Part shown: positions 11,601-23,500 of the stretch, piece by piece
How the letters are laid out: each line of letters opens with the position of its first letter
How positions within the stretch are numbered: position 1 is the stretch's first letter
Assembly: GCF_021155765.1 (NCBI RefSeq)
Contig: NC_060106.1
Coordinates: 4,223,501-4,287,500, forward strand
DNA: 64,000 nucleotides
Origin: Diprion similis
Lineage: Eukaryota; Arthropoda; Insecta; Hymenoptera; Diprionidae
Reading direction: 5' to 3'
Made by a program: the position numbers and the translations under genes
Notes under the pieces: generated by a model
Told to the model about the DNA's origin: nothing
Seen by the model: the letters and a program-made list of their open reading frames with translations, nothing else
The model's database searches: none

Positions 11601-14295
11601 GTCTCGGTAGATCAGTAAGAAAAATACACCTCCTTACAAGGATACATCAGACTCACGAAATCGAATCTGAAGGTACATTGATCGACGATGCGAAGGTATT
11701 TCCTTCGCCTGAAAAAAACTTTCTCCATACTTTTTGGACGAATTGAATTAGGTGCTTGCCGGTTCGACGAATCGCTCCGAATAAATTTATCGACAGGTTT
11801 TCGCTCCGCGGTCTGCAAATAATATTTATCTTCAGGTGCATTGATGTAATATTAGCTGAGAGGAACGATAACAGGAGTTCAATAAATTTTGAAATTCTGA
11901 CGAATTCAACCAGGTGAGTGATTTTTTTTTTTCACCGCGCCGATTAATTTGCATCCATGAATCATTGGTAAGAGTGTTCAAGTCGGTGTTCAATATCGTT
12001 CATTGAACTCGCCCGATCAAGGAAGAAAAAAAAGAAAATGGTCATTAGCCCTGGCACACGGCTGACCATTCCAAGTACCGAGTTTCTGGCGAGCAAAAGA
12101 TGTACTCTGGCAGAGTTTTTGCCTTTGATAAAAATCGGTGCAACAATAACGCCGGCGGTTGTGTAATTTCGATGAGTTATTTACGAGGAACGGATTCCGC
12201 TACAGTCGGATGAGTTACGCTGTAAGTGCTGTGCTTTCAAGTTAGTTTCTGTTGGTACAACGCGACTGCCCACGTGTATCTAGGTATAGGCATATATCTT
12301 GGAGGACGAGGTGCGTCACGCAGCCAAGATTACGCGTATAACAGACCGCAAAGTAAGGTAATTTGTTACGCGATCTAAAACAGCGATTTTTTATTTTCCC
12401 TGCAAGTAGTATTTACCCGCAGAGTGGTTTTTCGGAGCGTTTGTTAGGAATGAAAATAAACTGTAAATAAAAACCTGTAGAAAGGGAAAAAAGTGCAGCG
12501 TCAGTCAGCTCTGGAGCGACGGAGAATGAGCCTTATTTTCTTTGTCCCCGTGTTTCTGATGCGCAATATATACATGCCTATACAGAGTGAAAGACAGGGA
12601 AGAGGATGAACCGAAATAAAGATGGCGGTGTTTTTTGGAACTCGGGGCTTCGTGAATCTCACTCTTACTCCTCCTCAAGACCGTTCTTTGCATCATTATT
12701 CCAAGCCACAGAGGCGTGACATTTGTCGGATGATGAAGACCTGAGAAGGTCTGCTACCGACGACGTAGCACAGTGCAGGGCAAAAACGGTGAATAAGAAA
12801 GATGGAAGTCCGAGAGTATACCAAAAGTGATATTACATATATACATAAAATATATATATACATATATATGTGTATAGAGAAGTTGTAACGGTGCATCGAC
12901 TGCAATTATGAGCACCCATTGATACGCGGCCACCGTTGCTTGTGCAATCGATTGTAGGAAGGCCATTCTCCTAAGTATAATCTAATGACGTTATTAGAGC
13001 CTTCTTGTCAACACCGCTCCTTGTGCTGCTTCATCCACCGTGTAATTACGGGCACATTCGGTGCTCAGTTCGGAGATGAAAAATACAGGCGTGTATTCCG
13101 CTCCACAGTATTGCTCCAGGATTCGGTTCTTCGAGACAGATTTTGCGGCTTCGTTCCGTGAATCGGAGGAATTAATGGTGTTGCTTATCGAGTTTTTACC
13201 GCGTATGAACCGTGGTTAGCCAATGAGTTATCGCTGTTCTATCACGTGAGGAAATTCCTCTAACAGAAATTAAGTAGTTTGAAAATAGATTTAATTCCTT
13301 GCGCTTTGGCTCCTTTACGACTTATAAAAAATCCTCTTCACCCGAGCAACCATGCAAGGCCTCATCTTGAATGCTTTCTTTTTCTCCATTTGTTGGCTCA
13401 TAGCAGACTGTGTAGATTCTAGGTCTTGCTGAGGTGGGAACCGGTGGAATCTACCTTATACGTAAGGACGGTGCCAATGCTGAAGCCAACGCAAAGCGCC
13501 CACCGCAGTCTGCATGGTTTTCCTTTCTTCCGCATTCGCCCATCCGTTGAATAATTTTCGTGCATCAGTTCAGGATTTTTCACTATTAATAACGGCTCGT
13601 TAGGAAAATGCAGGACTTTGGTTCAAGTACAGAATTAAAAATTTTATCTCAAACTGCGTGTAGGACTTTTAAAGATTTGATATCTTTCTCTTGGCAAATT
13701 GTGAAAAAAATGGCTACTGTCTGTGCATTGACAAGAGTCCAAGTCGTCTGCATTAGCTTGCGCAATCTCGAGACAAAATCAAGGCGCGAAGAAGGTGAAT
13801 CACACATCTCGGATGATGTTTCTTAATAGAATATTTGCATCGGCATGCGAAATACCGTTTCCCCGCAGGCCTTATTGTTCTCCTCTGCTTCACGTTACAG
13901 AGCCAAGGCTGGAACGCATCGCGAAGTTTAAACCACGCTGTTGCTTCGCTAATTTAGACGTGAATGGGGGCAATTAATTCTAATAATAAGTAAACTTTGC
14001 TTCAATCTAAAGTAAAAATTAAACAATTACAAATAATAAAGCAGTCTATAACGGCGGAGGGTAAAGTACGAGATCGTTTTCAAAATTCAAAAAATCGTCG
14101 TCGAACGCTGTTGCGGCGTGGCGTTGAAATCGCCACGAGACTAATAAACATTGATTTATCGAGCGAAGAATCGATCTCGGGGTGATTTGTGGTCGTGGTA
14201 CCGAGGCTGAGGGCCTCATAGGGCCCCGGCGTTGCTAGTGGGAGGCGGATGAGGGCCGGGAGAAGAGCGTCAAGGAGAGGGAGAAGAAGGGATCC
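8643..14295. other. Intergenic region between the cuticle genes
   Basis: No exon with recognisable coding similarity is seen on either strand. The region holds an inverted-repeat element (9652-9998), the second copy of the sequence seen near 2041 (9350-9420), and an alternating TA/CA tract near 12837-12870. Confidence 0.5.
9652..9998. mobile_element. Short terminal-inverted-repeat element (MITE or foldback)
   Basis: The left end (AAAAGTTTTGACATTTCGGCC, from about 9656) pairs with the complement of the right end (GGCCGAAACGTGACAACTTTT, to about 9994), giving terminal inverted repeats of about 36 bp around a 350 bp element. The inside is AT-rich with no long frame. I do not recognise the superfamily. 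Confidence 0.55.
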
Positions 14296-14303
14296 TATAT
14301 AAG
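14296..14303 (+). promoter_or_regulatory. TATA box of the second cuticle gene
   Basis: TATATAAG lies about 150 bases upstream of the ATG at 14449, with an expected start site near 14328. Confidence 0.6.
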
Positions 14304-14448
14304 AAGATGCACTTGCATCTGGACACGCATCTTCTTTGCCTGGATCCTGGTTCAAGTTTACGACGCGTAATATACTGCGCAGATTTTCATTCGGCTAGAG
14401 TGCATACCGAGTATTATAATACGTGGAGATTCTGCTACGCATAGCGCC

Positions 14449-17434
14449 ATGATAGCTGTGAGTAATAAACGCTACGCAACCTATTCGTCCGTAAATAGGG
14501 GACCAATCATCCTCTTTACTCTGATTGTTCGAATTATTTATAAGCATCATCGTTCTAAAAATAGCTGCTCTCGATTAAATATAATCGACAAATAGAGGAG
14601 CGCATCAAATTCCGGCTCCTTCGTCTCGCAGGTCTGTTATGATTATAATTTGTTTGTTTTTTTTTCTTTTTTTTAATCATCAGAATGAAAATTTGTCAAT
14701 TCTGTTCCATTCGTGTGTTCTAATGCATCGATAGATCAATGAAGAGACGCGTTCACACGTGATCTCAAGTTCACGAGGTTGACGCATTACGTGAGTTTCT
14801 TCACCGGTTTACAGTTTCACTTCATCGTTACTCATACTACAACACTTAAGTGCGCGGTTATCTATCCCGGCGGGTCAAACTTAGCGTAAACTTATGTAAT
14901 CCCATAAGCCGAGTAGAATTGTCAATACGGAGTCAATTAGATTATTTTAACGATCTGTCAATTTATAATTCATATTCACACATGAATTACTCAATGTTTT
15001 TTGCCGCTTCGACCAATTACACGATTCGCTAAAACGTTTTCAATTTAATATTTGATTATCTCCTGACTCATACATCGACAAAAAAAGAAGTCTTGATGTT
15101 TGTAACTATATAATTGATTTTAATGTAGGATATAGTGATAACCAAATTCACAGCGTTTGGAAAACAAGCTTAATCATGCAATAAGTCAGGCGCACAAACC
15201 AGTAAAATATCATTGAAATAAAAATATTACCAAATCAATTAAATTAACTCGAAAATCGTTTGAGTTCAATTTTACAGCTGATAAAAAAGAGAATTAAAAA
15301 CCGATAAGTCGGTTAAGAAAGTTCAGTAATTATAAAAAAATATACAAGAATCATGTGATTTTTGTATTTCTCGCATCCCAAAATCTTATGTTTTGCCAAT
15401 TTTCATACGACAGGGTTAATTTGTTTTCTGGATACATTGTTTCAAAAAAACCGTCTGTAATTTTCAATGATATAATTAAAGTATTTCATAATAAATCAGA
15501 AAAGTCAATTAAACTGTGAACTTCTACATGAAAATTCTCCATTATTTGCTGAGAAGATAGAGCGAAAATTCATTTCAAACGATGATTTCACATAGAATCG
15601 ATTTACGAACAAAATGCGTTCTCGGGATCACGAGAATTAAATGGCATTCGAAAAATAGTGCAATAATGTATAGTAGCTGCTCTAAAGTGATGAATCATCA
15701 AGGTTCTTCTCTACTGCTCAAGAATTAGACGAACTCGAGTTCAGTGGTCCTGGAACTAGTTTTGTTCAATTTGTACTTGGGTGGTGGCGCGATGCGATCA
15801 AACTCCTTTTCAAAAGCCTAAAAAATAACCGACAATTATTTCCAACACCAGGTTACTATCCTGCTCGTCCTGATCAGCTGCTGCGCTGGCACCCCGCTGA
15901 CAGCAGTTTGGCTGAGTCCAATAGCGCCGGTGGGATCCCTGGGACAATATGAGACTCGTGACGATTTGGGCGGCTATCATTACGCTTACGCGGGGCCTCA
16001 TCATTCCAAGGTGGAAACTCGTCTGGGCGGAACGACTCAAGGAGGTAAGATCTAATTCAAGATGCAGCGCGCAGCCTCCGTCTTCCTCGCACAGCACATA
16101 TCCATATAAATTGAACGGGGGCCGCCTACTTCCGCAAACCTCAAAACACTCGATACTTTGTATGTTCGAATGGATTCGCCCCCGTTATAAAGTCATGGTT
16201 TAGAGTTTTGTTAATACCGTCGGGTCACTTTGGCAGGGTGCAGAGGGTGAACATGTAGAAATATCAGAAATTACAAAGTTCACGATATTAAAGTTTCAGA
16301 GACGCGGGAAACTGTTTCGTAGAATTTTTAAGTGTAGAAAGTTAACATTAATAAAGGTCTAATTTTGAGGTAGAGTAGAACTCTGAATTCTAGTTCTTAT
16401 TGTCGCTTTAAAATAGAAAAAGATTTTGAAAGTCAAGTAAACTCGAATGAATTTTAGCTGATTTTGTGAAAATCCTCACCTTGTCCCACCGTCAGTAACA
16501 TTGCTAAAGTTCGAAAATTTATTCACAAGTGAAAGAAGCCCTGATCCATTAAAATTGAATGTTCCATTATCTGTTAAGAAGAGGATCTTTCACTGATATT
16601 CCAACCAATCATCGACGTCAATTTCAATTATCGACCATTGATTTCGCTGCATTTATTCACGAAAAGACACAACCTTGACTTTGAAGGCGGTACCATTATC
16701 CACCATAAGCACATCTAATACTCAGTTTATCCAATTTAGGCTACTCCTACATCGACGCGAACGGGATCCTACAGACTGTCGCCTACACAGCGAATGCTCA
16801 AAACGGGTTCCGAGTGCAGGCCAGCAACCTTCCGCAACAGGCAAAAGAGGAACTGAGGCCAGTAGAGGACACGCCGGAAGTGGCAGCGGCGAAGCAGTCG
16901 CACCTTGAGGAGTTGCGGAAGGCCGATCAGCAGGGTAGCAGCGTCTCTCCCCCGGCATTCCTGGACTATTTGAATCCGGCGGGACAAGATCTGGACAACA
17001 AGTTAGACGCGGAGAGATCAGATCTGGACAAAAACGGTTTCATACTTTCGAAAACACAAGCAGACCAAATTTCCAAAGGCATACCAACGCTCGGTGAAAA
17101 ACCGGAAGTCATTCCCTTGAACCAGCCGCTGCAGCAGGACACTCATCGCGTCCAGAGCTTCGCCCCGTTACCCCACATCCCGCACTACGTTTTCCCAGTC
17201 GTCCCCTACAGGCTGATGCACAGCTCGCTACGTCACACCCAGGACTCGCTCGGTCAGTACGACTACACGTATGCTGGCGACACCAGCGCCAAAACCGAGT
17301 CCAGGTCCTTGGACGGGACAACCCGAGGTGCCTACAGCTACATCGATGCGAACGGACTCCTTCAGCAGGTCCATTACATCGCGGATCACAACGGGTTCAG
17401 AGTCGCCGCCACGAATTTACCGGAGGCTAAATGA
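14449..17434 (+). CDS. Cuticle protein with two RR chitin-binding domains (298 aa)
   Basis: This is a secreted cuticle protein in the same orientation as the gene at 4877 and clearly related to it. Exons are 14449-14457 (MIA, then GTGAGT), 15852-16044 and 16740-17434; phases 0 and 1 match. The joined start MIAVTILLVLISCCAGTP is a strong signal peptide. RR domain 1 covers residues 43-99 (GGYHYAYAG, GGYSYIDANG, NGFRVQASNLP) and is split by intron 2. RR domain 2 covers 239-295 (GQYDYTYAGD, GAYSYIDANG, HNGFRVAATNLP) and is intact within exon 3, just before the stop. Between them is a hydrophilic linker with DTPEVAAAK near residue 108. Most cuticle proteins carry one RR domain, so two suggests internal duplication or fusion of neighbouring genes. 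A possible AATAAA lies at 17937-17942, rather far downstream. Confidence 0.92.
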
Positions 17435-20385
17435 TTCGCGGTTGGATTCAACTTTGCTCGCAGAGTAATACGTTATATTGAAAAAATTATTCCCTTTCGC
17501 GTCTGATCACTTTGTACTATTTGAACTCGTTTTCGCAATGGGGTCGTCTTTGGAAACCATTTCTTATCGTGCCATTGAATCTCTGTGATTCCCGAACGAC
17601 CATCGGATTGAACTTACGTAGATTCATCGATGGTGCTTCGTGTCTTGTATGAGGTCAGGAGGTGCAAGTGTAAGCCGCCCTTAAAATTTGTTGGTATATT
17701 TGGAAAATGTGAAACCTGATTAGCAAAAAATCCGCTACACTTCATCAACGTGTATTTGTATTTCCGTGGAAATTCAACATCGATTAATACGTTATTTTAA
17801 TTCACGCTGATGGTATCGCGAGTCATAAGAATCTTTAGTCCTTGGTACGACCTCATTGCAAGCTATGTCATCACGTATATTTCACGGGAACTTTAAACCA
17901 GTGACCTTTAGCCGTTTTCTTCCGAGTTTTTTTTTTAATAAATGACTGATCCGGCTAGTGGGAATTAGCGACTTGCTGGAAACGGGTTTAAATTATTGAA
18001 CATTGCTTTTACGGAGGGTTCGCTGTAAAGCAGCCTCGTTGAGTGGGTGCCTTTTATACGTACATGGAGGTAGTATGTATATAAAAATTATTCGACTATT
18101 TTCGTTGGGGGGAATACGTAGGTAATGTAGTCGATCGTTAAGCCCGTAAATGATTTATCCCTTGTTTATCTCCACAAAGCTCGTCTCTTGTTTTCCCCAC
18201 AATTATAAAATTGCTCCAATGATCACCACCTTCTTTTCCTTAACTGTAATTCGGGTATTTAACTGAAAGCTTGCGGCCCGGCCGGATCTGTGGTCTTGCC
18301 ACAAGCTCTTGGCACAAGGTGTTGGGACTTGATGTATGGAATACTTTTTGAACATGTCCCACCGTCTCGGAATCCGAGGGACATCTTTGACTTGTATTCC
18401 TTGAAAAATGTGTTTAGAATAAATTATTATTTCCTACAACAGCAGATTTACAGACATTTCTCATTACATATGTACAATGTAACTCAAGTTGTTTTTTTTT
18501 TGTCCGACATAATTTGAGAAAACTTTATTTTCCAAACTATAACGGGCACACGTTAAGTTAAATCGTGTAATTGTTTGATTTTCGTTTTAGTTTTTACATC
18601 ATTTCTTCTTTTGGAAGGTCGGTTATGCCGCTGCGTAAGTAATCGTAAAAATTTAAGAGAAATGTTATCTACGCCTATAAACGCGTACTTCCTGCTACAG
18701 GGGTCGAGTGACTTTATTGGTACTCAGAGAAATATTTTCATTTAGCTATTTTAACTCTTATTACTCAATCTATTATATTTTATCATTTTCCCTGTATATG
18801 GGGTGAATACATAAATACACACCCTGCATACATCAAGCAACTATACATACATACGTAATATTACAAAATTTTCGGAGTAATATAATTCTCCGACGGTAGT
18901 TTAATTTATGCTGATCGTTTGGCGAGTATTTGCAAAACACATCTGTTTCTCATCGTAAACTTTTATTTTTCTTAGCAAAGTGTTCAAATACGAAAGAAAT
19001 TCAGTTAGTCGGCGTTGTCAGTCAACTAAACCATGAGCGTGGAGAATGAATTTTCTCCAGACCCACGAATATATTCTACCCATTCATACGTACGCGGATA
19101 ATTGACTCACTTGCGGATAATTTTCGTTATGGGATGTCGTTATGCATCATTTAACTGCTATACATACAGAGTTTGGTAATCCCGAGAGACCACCTGTTAA
19201 ATGAATCAGTCGACCTCCATTCTCTCACTCACTCGCTTAATTGGCCAGAATGGTTTGATTCGTTTTAATCCGGTTGAGCGTTGTTCTCCAGTCAGAATTT
19301 CCCCTGAAAATTATTGTACAGGTAGGTATAGTACAGTACGGATTTTAAGAGCGTCAGTTGATACTCCGATACACTTGACAGCTCATCAACGTGAACGCGA
19401 AGCACGCCGTGTAGGTACATCCATTACTGTACTCTGAAATGAATCTCGGCAAGATGGGAATACGAATTAGATATAGGTATAGAGATTTATTATCATGTAT
19501 ATTCGCTAGAAGAAGAATTCCTTGATATTGGCATTCAACCGTGAACGTCGACGTTCTCGTGCTGCAGAGAGGGAGGGTAAAGTTGGTTGTTAGGTATTGG
19601 ATTCCAGAGATTTCCGTAACGCTTCCCTCGCCTCTTGCTTCCAATAATAAATCGGGCAAAGGTCACGCCTCGTTGCAATACGACTTGAAACGTGCCATTT
19701 CCACTGCACTGTCGAAACGAGTTGGTGAACATTTTTTCTTACGAATTATTGAGTATTTGAAAAGTGGGAAACGTCAGTGTTCCGAGAGAAAGGCAGAATG
19801 ACGAAAGGCAGAAGAAGCTTTCAGTTGAGTTTGAGATTCGACTGCAATATAAATACTGTCTCTATCCACTGCGTGAACCAAGTTGAACAGGGTTAATAGG
19901 AAATTGACGTGACGTCGAGAGCAATTGGATAGAATCATCGTTCTATTTGAATTGCGGATTTCGCAATACTGCACGCGATAGGTTCATACGAGTAGCATCC
20001 CCGGGTTCCATTTATGCAGCGGTAATACCTCTGCTGGCGTTCTAAGCGTACAGGAAAAATGGACATCATCGGAGATATGGCAAAAATTTTGGAGAAGAAT
20101 TGCACGCCACGCATTGGAATGGGTGTAAACTGAAAGAACATATGATCCCCTGCTCTTGACGGAATTGCGAAATCGCACTTCTGCGTCGTGGCAATTGGAT
20201 TTAATTCGACGATTTATGACAAAAATCTTGTGCGTGCACTATTATAAACTCTTGCGGGGGGGAACAATAAAGCTGCAGTTGTTGTGGACAATTGGATGAT
20301 GATCTTCCGGTAATAGATCTTAAGCATGTGTATATTATGGCAATTATATGCATATCAGGGAGAATAAGAGAAAAAAATGAGGCCG
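17435..20385. other. Intergenic region between cuticle and transporter genes
   Basis: This stretch holds the 3' flank of the second cuticle gene and then AT-rich sequence. I find no supported exon or RNA gene; the short open frames here show no family features. Confidence 0.5.
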
Positions 20386-20433
20386 TGACCTCAAAATTGA
20401 TAAGCTTAGATAAGAGGTAACCCCGTATATAAG
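20386..20433 (+). promoter_or_regulatory. Core promoter of transporter copy A
   Basis: TATATAAG at 20426-20433 sits in a block (GGTAACCCCGTATATAAGAG) that recurs upstream of copies B and C and, partly, D. TGACCTCAA at 20386-20394 follows GAGGCCG, and the same GAGGCCGTGACCT string is found before copy D. It resembles a monomeric nuclear receptor half-site (reverse TTGAGGTCA). The ATG is at 20587. Confidence 0.6.
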
Positions 20434-20586
20434 AGTGTACGAAATGTCCGGCGACTTCTTAACCGTAACGAACCCTTCGTGAGCGCTGCATTTCAACCGC
20501 GACAATTTTATCTTGAGATTATTTAAACAAGTCTACCGCAGAATTACTTCCTGATTTTTGCTTATCTTGTTTTTGTGAATTATAAA

Positions 20587-23500
20587 ATGTCTTCATCAGA
20601 TCGGGAAAATAACTCACCACCGTCACGGACGACTGGAAATTTGATGCAGTACCTTGCAACGCTCTCAGGTAAGTGGTCGCGGTATGATATCGAGAGTATT
20701 TATCACGTTTAAAATTCATCCCACGTTGATCATCCAAATAATGAATCCCGCTACTATGTGAGGGCATTTTTCTTCGCTCTGTCATCAACTTGCTGAGTTT
20801 ATCACCACATAGAGATCGGAGAAGCAGAGGCTCTACCGATTTCTCAAAAGTCTGTTCGGCGCAAATTTAATGAGAAATTACATCATCTTCTCATTCTTCT
20901 CGACAAAGTTTCATCGCACTAATGGTCGCATCTACGTACGGACGGCAAGAAGTGAATCATTCCATTTATTTTAAATACCGCAAAGCTAGGAATACAACGG
21001 TCCATAACCATCCAAAGTGGCATAAGAATTCTGGCGATTGGATTTAATGATTATGAACATAGAATGATGTGAAAACACAGGGATTCAGATGTCAGTGATT
21101 TCACAATTTGTGTCTTCATGCAAAGACACACCGTTTGTTAAAAATGTTCAATATTCGTCATCAAACTTCGCCATTACGTAACTCGTCTTTCTACGTGCCA
21201 ATGAAATGCATAAAAGTACTCAAGTCCAGTCAAATAAGGTAAAATAAAAAGATTAACCGGTAAAAAAACTGGCTTTTGGTAAACGAGCTTACTAAAGCTT
21301 CCGGATGAGAATACCAAATTTTCGAATCAATACATATTGCTCTGAAGCCGCCATTTTAGAAAGATGGTACAATTTTTTAGTTTTTCGTCTGTATCTCGTG
21401 AACTGTCACTGATATTGGAGAAATAGTTCCTAATATACAGGCAAAAAACTAAAAAAATGTACTTTTTTCCAAGATGGTGGCTCGAGCGCAACAGGTATCG
21501 ATTCGGAATTTCGCTAGGCTCATCCGGAAGCCTTAATGAGCTTGTACACAGAAATCCAGACTTTTACCGGTTCATGTTTTCATTTAGCGAAAATTGGTCT
21601 AATATCACTGGACTACTTCTCAATAAGTGTCAATCGTGTAGCTGGATCAAACTTGGGTGGTGTTTGAAGGGCCTATTCCCTCGTAGCATTTAAACTTTTG
21701 AAATTGAAAATGACCGAGACAGTGAATGACCGTATTAAACGAATGAATACGCTTAATCGTAGCTACCCTGGCCGCGGTGACTGCTGGCAACTATCTCGGC
21801 TGGTCATCCCCGGCTCTTCCACTCTACAACCAAAAGGATACACTAACCTTGGCCGATGACGACAAGTCGTGGGTCGGATCCTTGCTCCCGCTGGGAGCTC
21901 TCGTGGGTGCCATTCCTGCCGGATGGATAGCCGATAAAGTAGGACGCAAAAACGCCATACTGACGATTGGCGTACCTTATGTAATTTGCTGGTTCATCAT
22001 AGGATTTGCACCAAGCGCTTTATGGTAACCGATTGAAATTTATTTCAAATTTTTGCTGTTTACCTTTTCAACTGACTTATGTGACCACCTGGCTCTCGAT
22101 ATAGTGCACAATGCCAATTGATAATCGAATTTTGTGATCTGTCAGATCGTCTGAAGCTCGTTTCAATGCTGTACGAGGCCATTGAGGTCTGGGTACCTTC
22201 TTGAAGGAGAACTACATTTTTCATTGCATTATTTTCCATCGATTTATACTGAGTGATTGAGTTAAGTCGAACTCCAAACAAGGTGGACCAAGTAATCAGT
22301 AAACAGGGATCGAGCGGCGCGGCGTGGAAACCACACGTCTTACAGTAATTACTTTACGAATCGTTAATGTAGTTTTTCTATATTCGAAACAGGTTGTTCG
22401 TGGCTCGCTTTTTGGCTGGAGCTGCAATCGGGGCAACGACAGTCGTAGTGCCGTTGTACGTGTCTGAAATTGCGGAGCCAGCTATTCGAGGTACTCTTGG
22501 TGCGTTGTTCCAGCTCCAGATCACGATTGGCGTTTCGCTGGGGTATTTGACAGGTAAAACGTTATTTTTATACTTCATGCTACAAGCTGACAAGAACCTT
22601 CGTATCGTCGTTGATATTTTTTTTCTTCCTGAATGGAAGTTCGTCGTATGTCTACGATTATTGGGACCTTTTGACATCGGTTATGATATCGAATACGCCT
22701 GATGATGAATCCAAGTATCTTTTTTCGCGCAAAATACGATCATTGCGACTTTGAATCGGTAAAAATTGAATTGAAAAAGTTGGTCAAACTATTCGGGTTA
22801 TTTCGTTCTTGTTACCCCCTTTATTTTTGAAGTTATGTCGGGCTAGAGCCAAAAAAGAAAGGTGGACCGATGGTTGGTACCCGAGGGTATCACTCGAGTC
22901 GTCAAATATTAGTATTCGAGTTTATTGAAAACATCCGGGTTCTCTGATGCAATTTCAAACCTTTCCGTGTATACGTGGCGATAAAAATTCAATTTACATG
23001 GAGGGGGATAAAAGAGGTCAATAGTGAATAAAGACGTGCAGGCATTTGGATTTGCCGTATATTGGACCACGGAAAAACAACAGCTAGAACCCTGTGCAGT
23101 CTATGCCATGGTTTGGACAATTTTTTTTTTATCTTGGTAGAAATGGGTTATAACCTAATTTCAATGTCCACCGGTGATTGCGGCGCTCCAGAGTTAATGA
23201 ACCATGCTAGATCTCGTAACACTGTATAATCATATTTTTATTTGCATTCAACAGTTGAGGTTTTTATTTTTCGTATCAGAACTATCATTCGGAAGGTTTC
23301 ACATGATTTAACAGTTATTTATTTCCTCGCCGTAATTTTTAAGCATCTACGTTGGAATAAATATTGCTTTAGACCAAAAAAATTGACCGATGAAAATGTT
23401 AATGGCGTGAACATTTTTATTTCAAATGCTTTACGGCGATACGTGGAGTTTTATCGTCAAATAATTTATGATTCTACCCACGTTGTAAAATTCGCACCAG

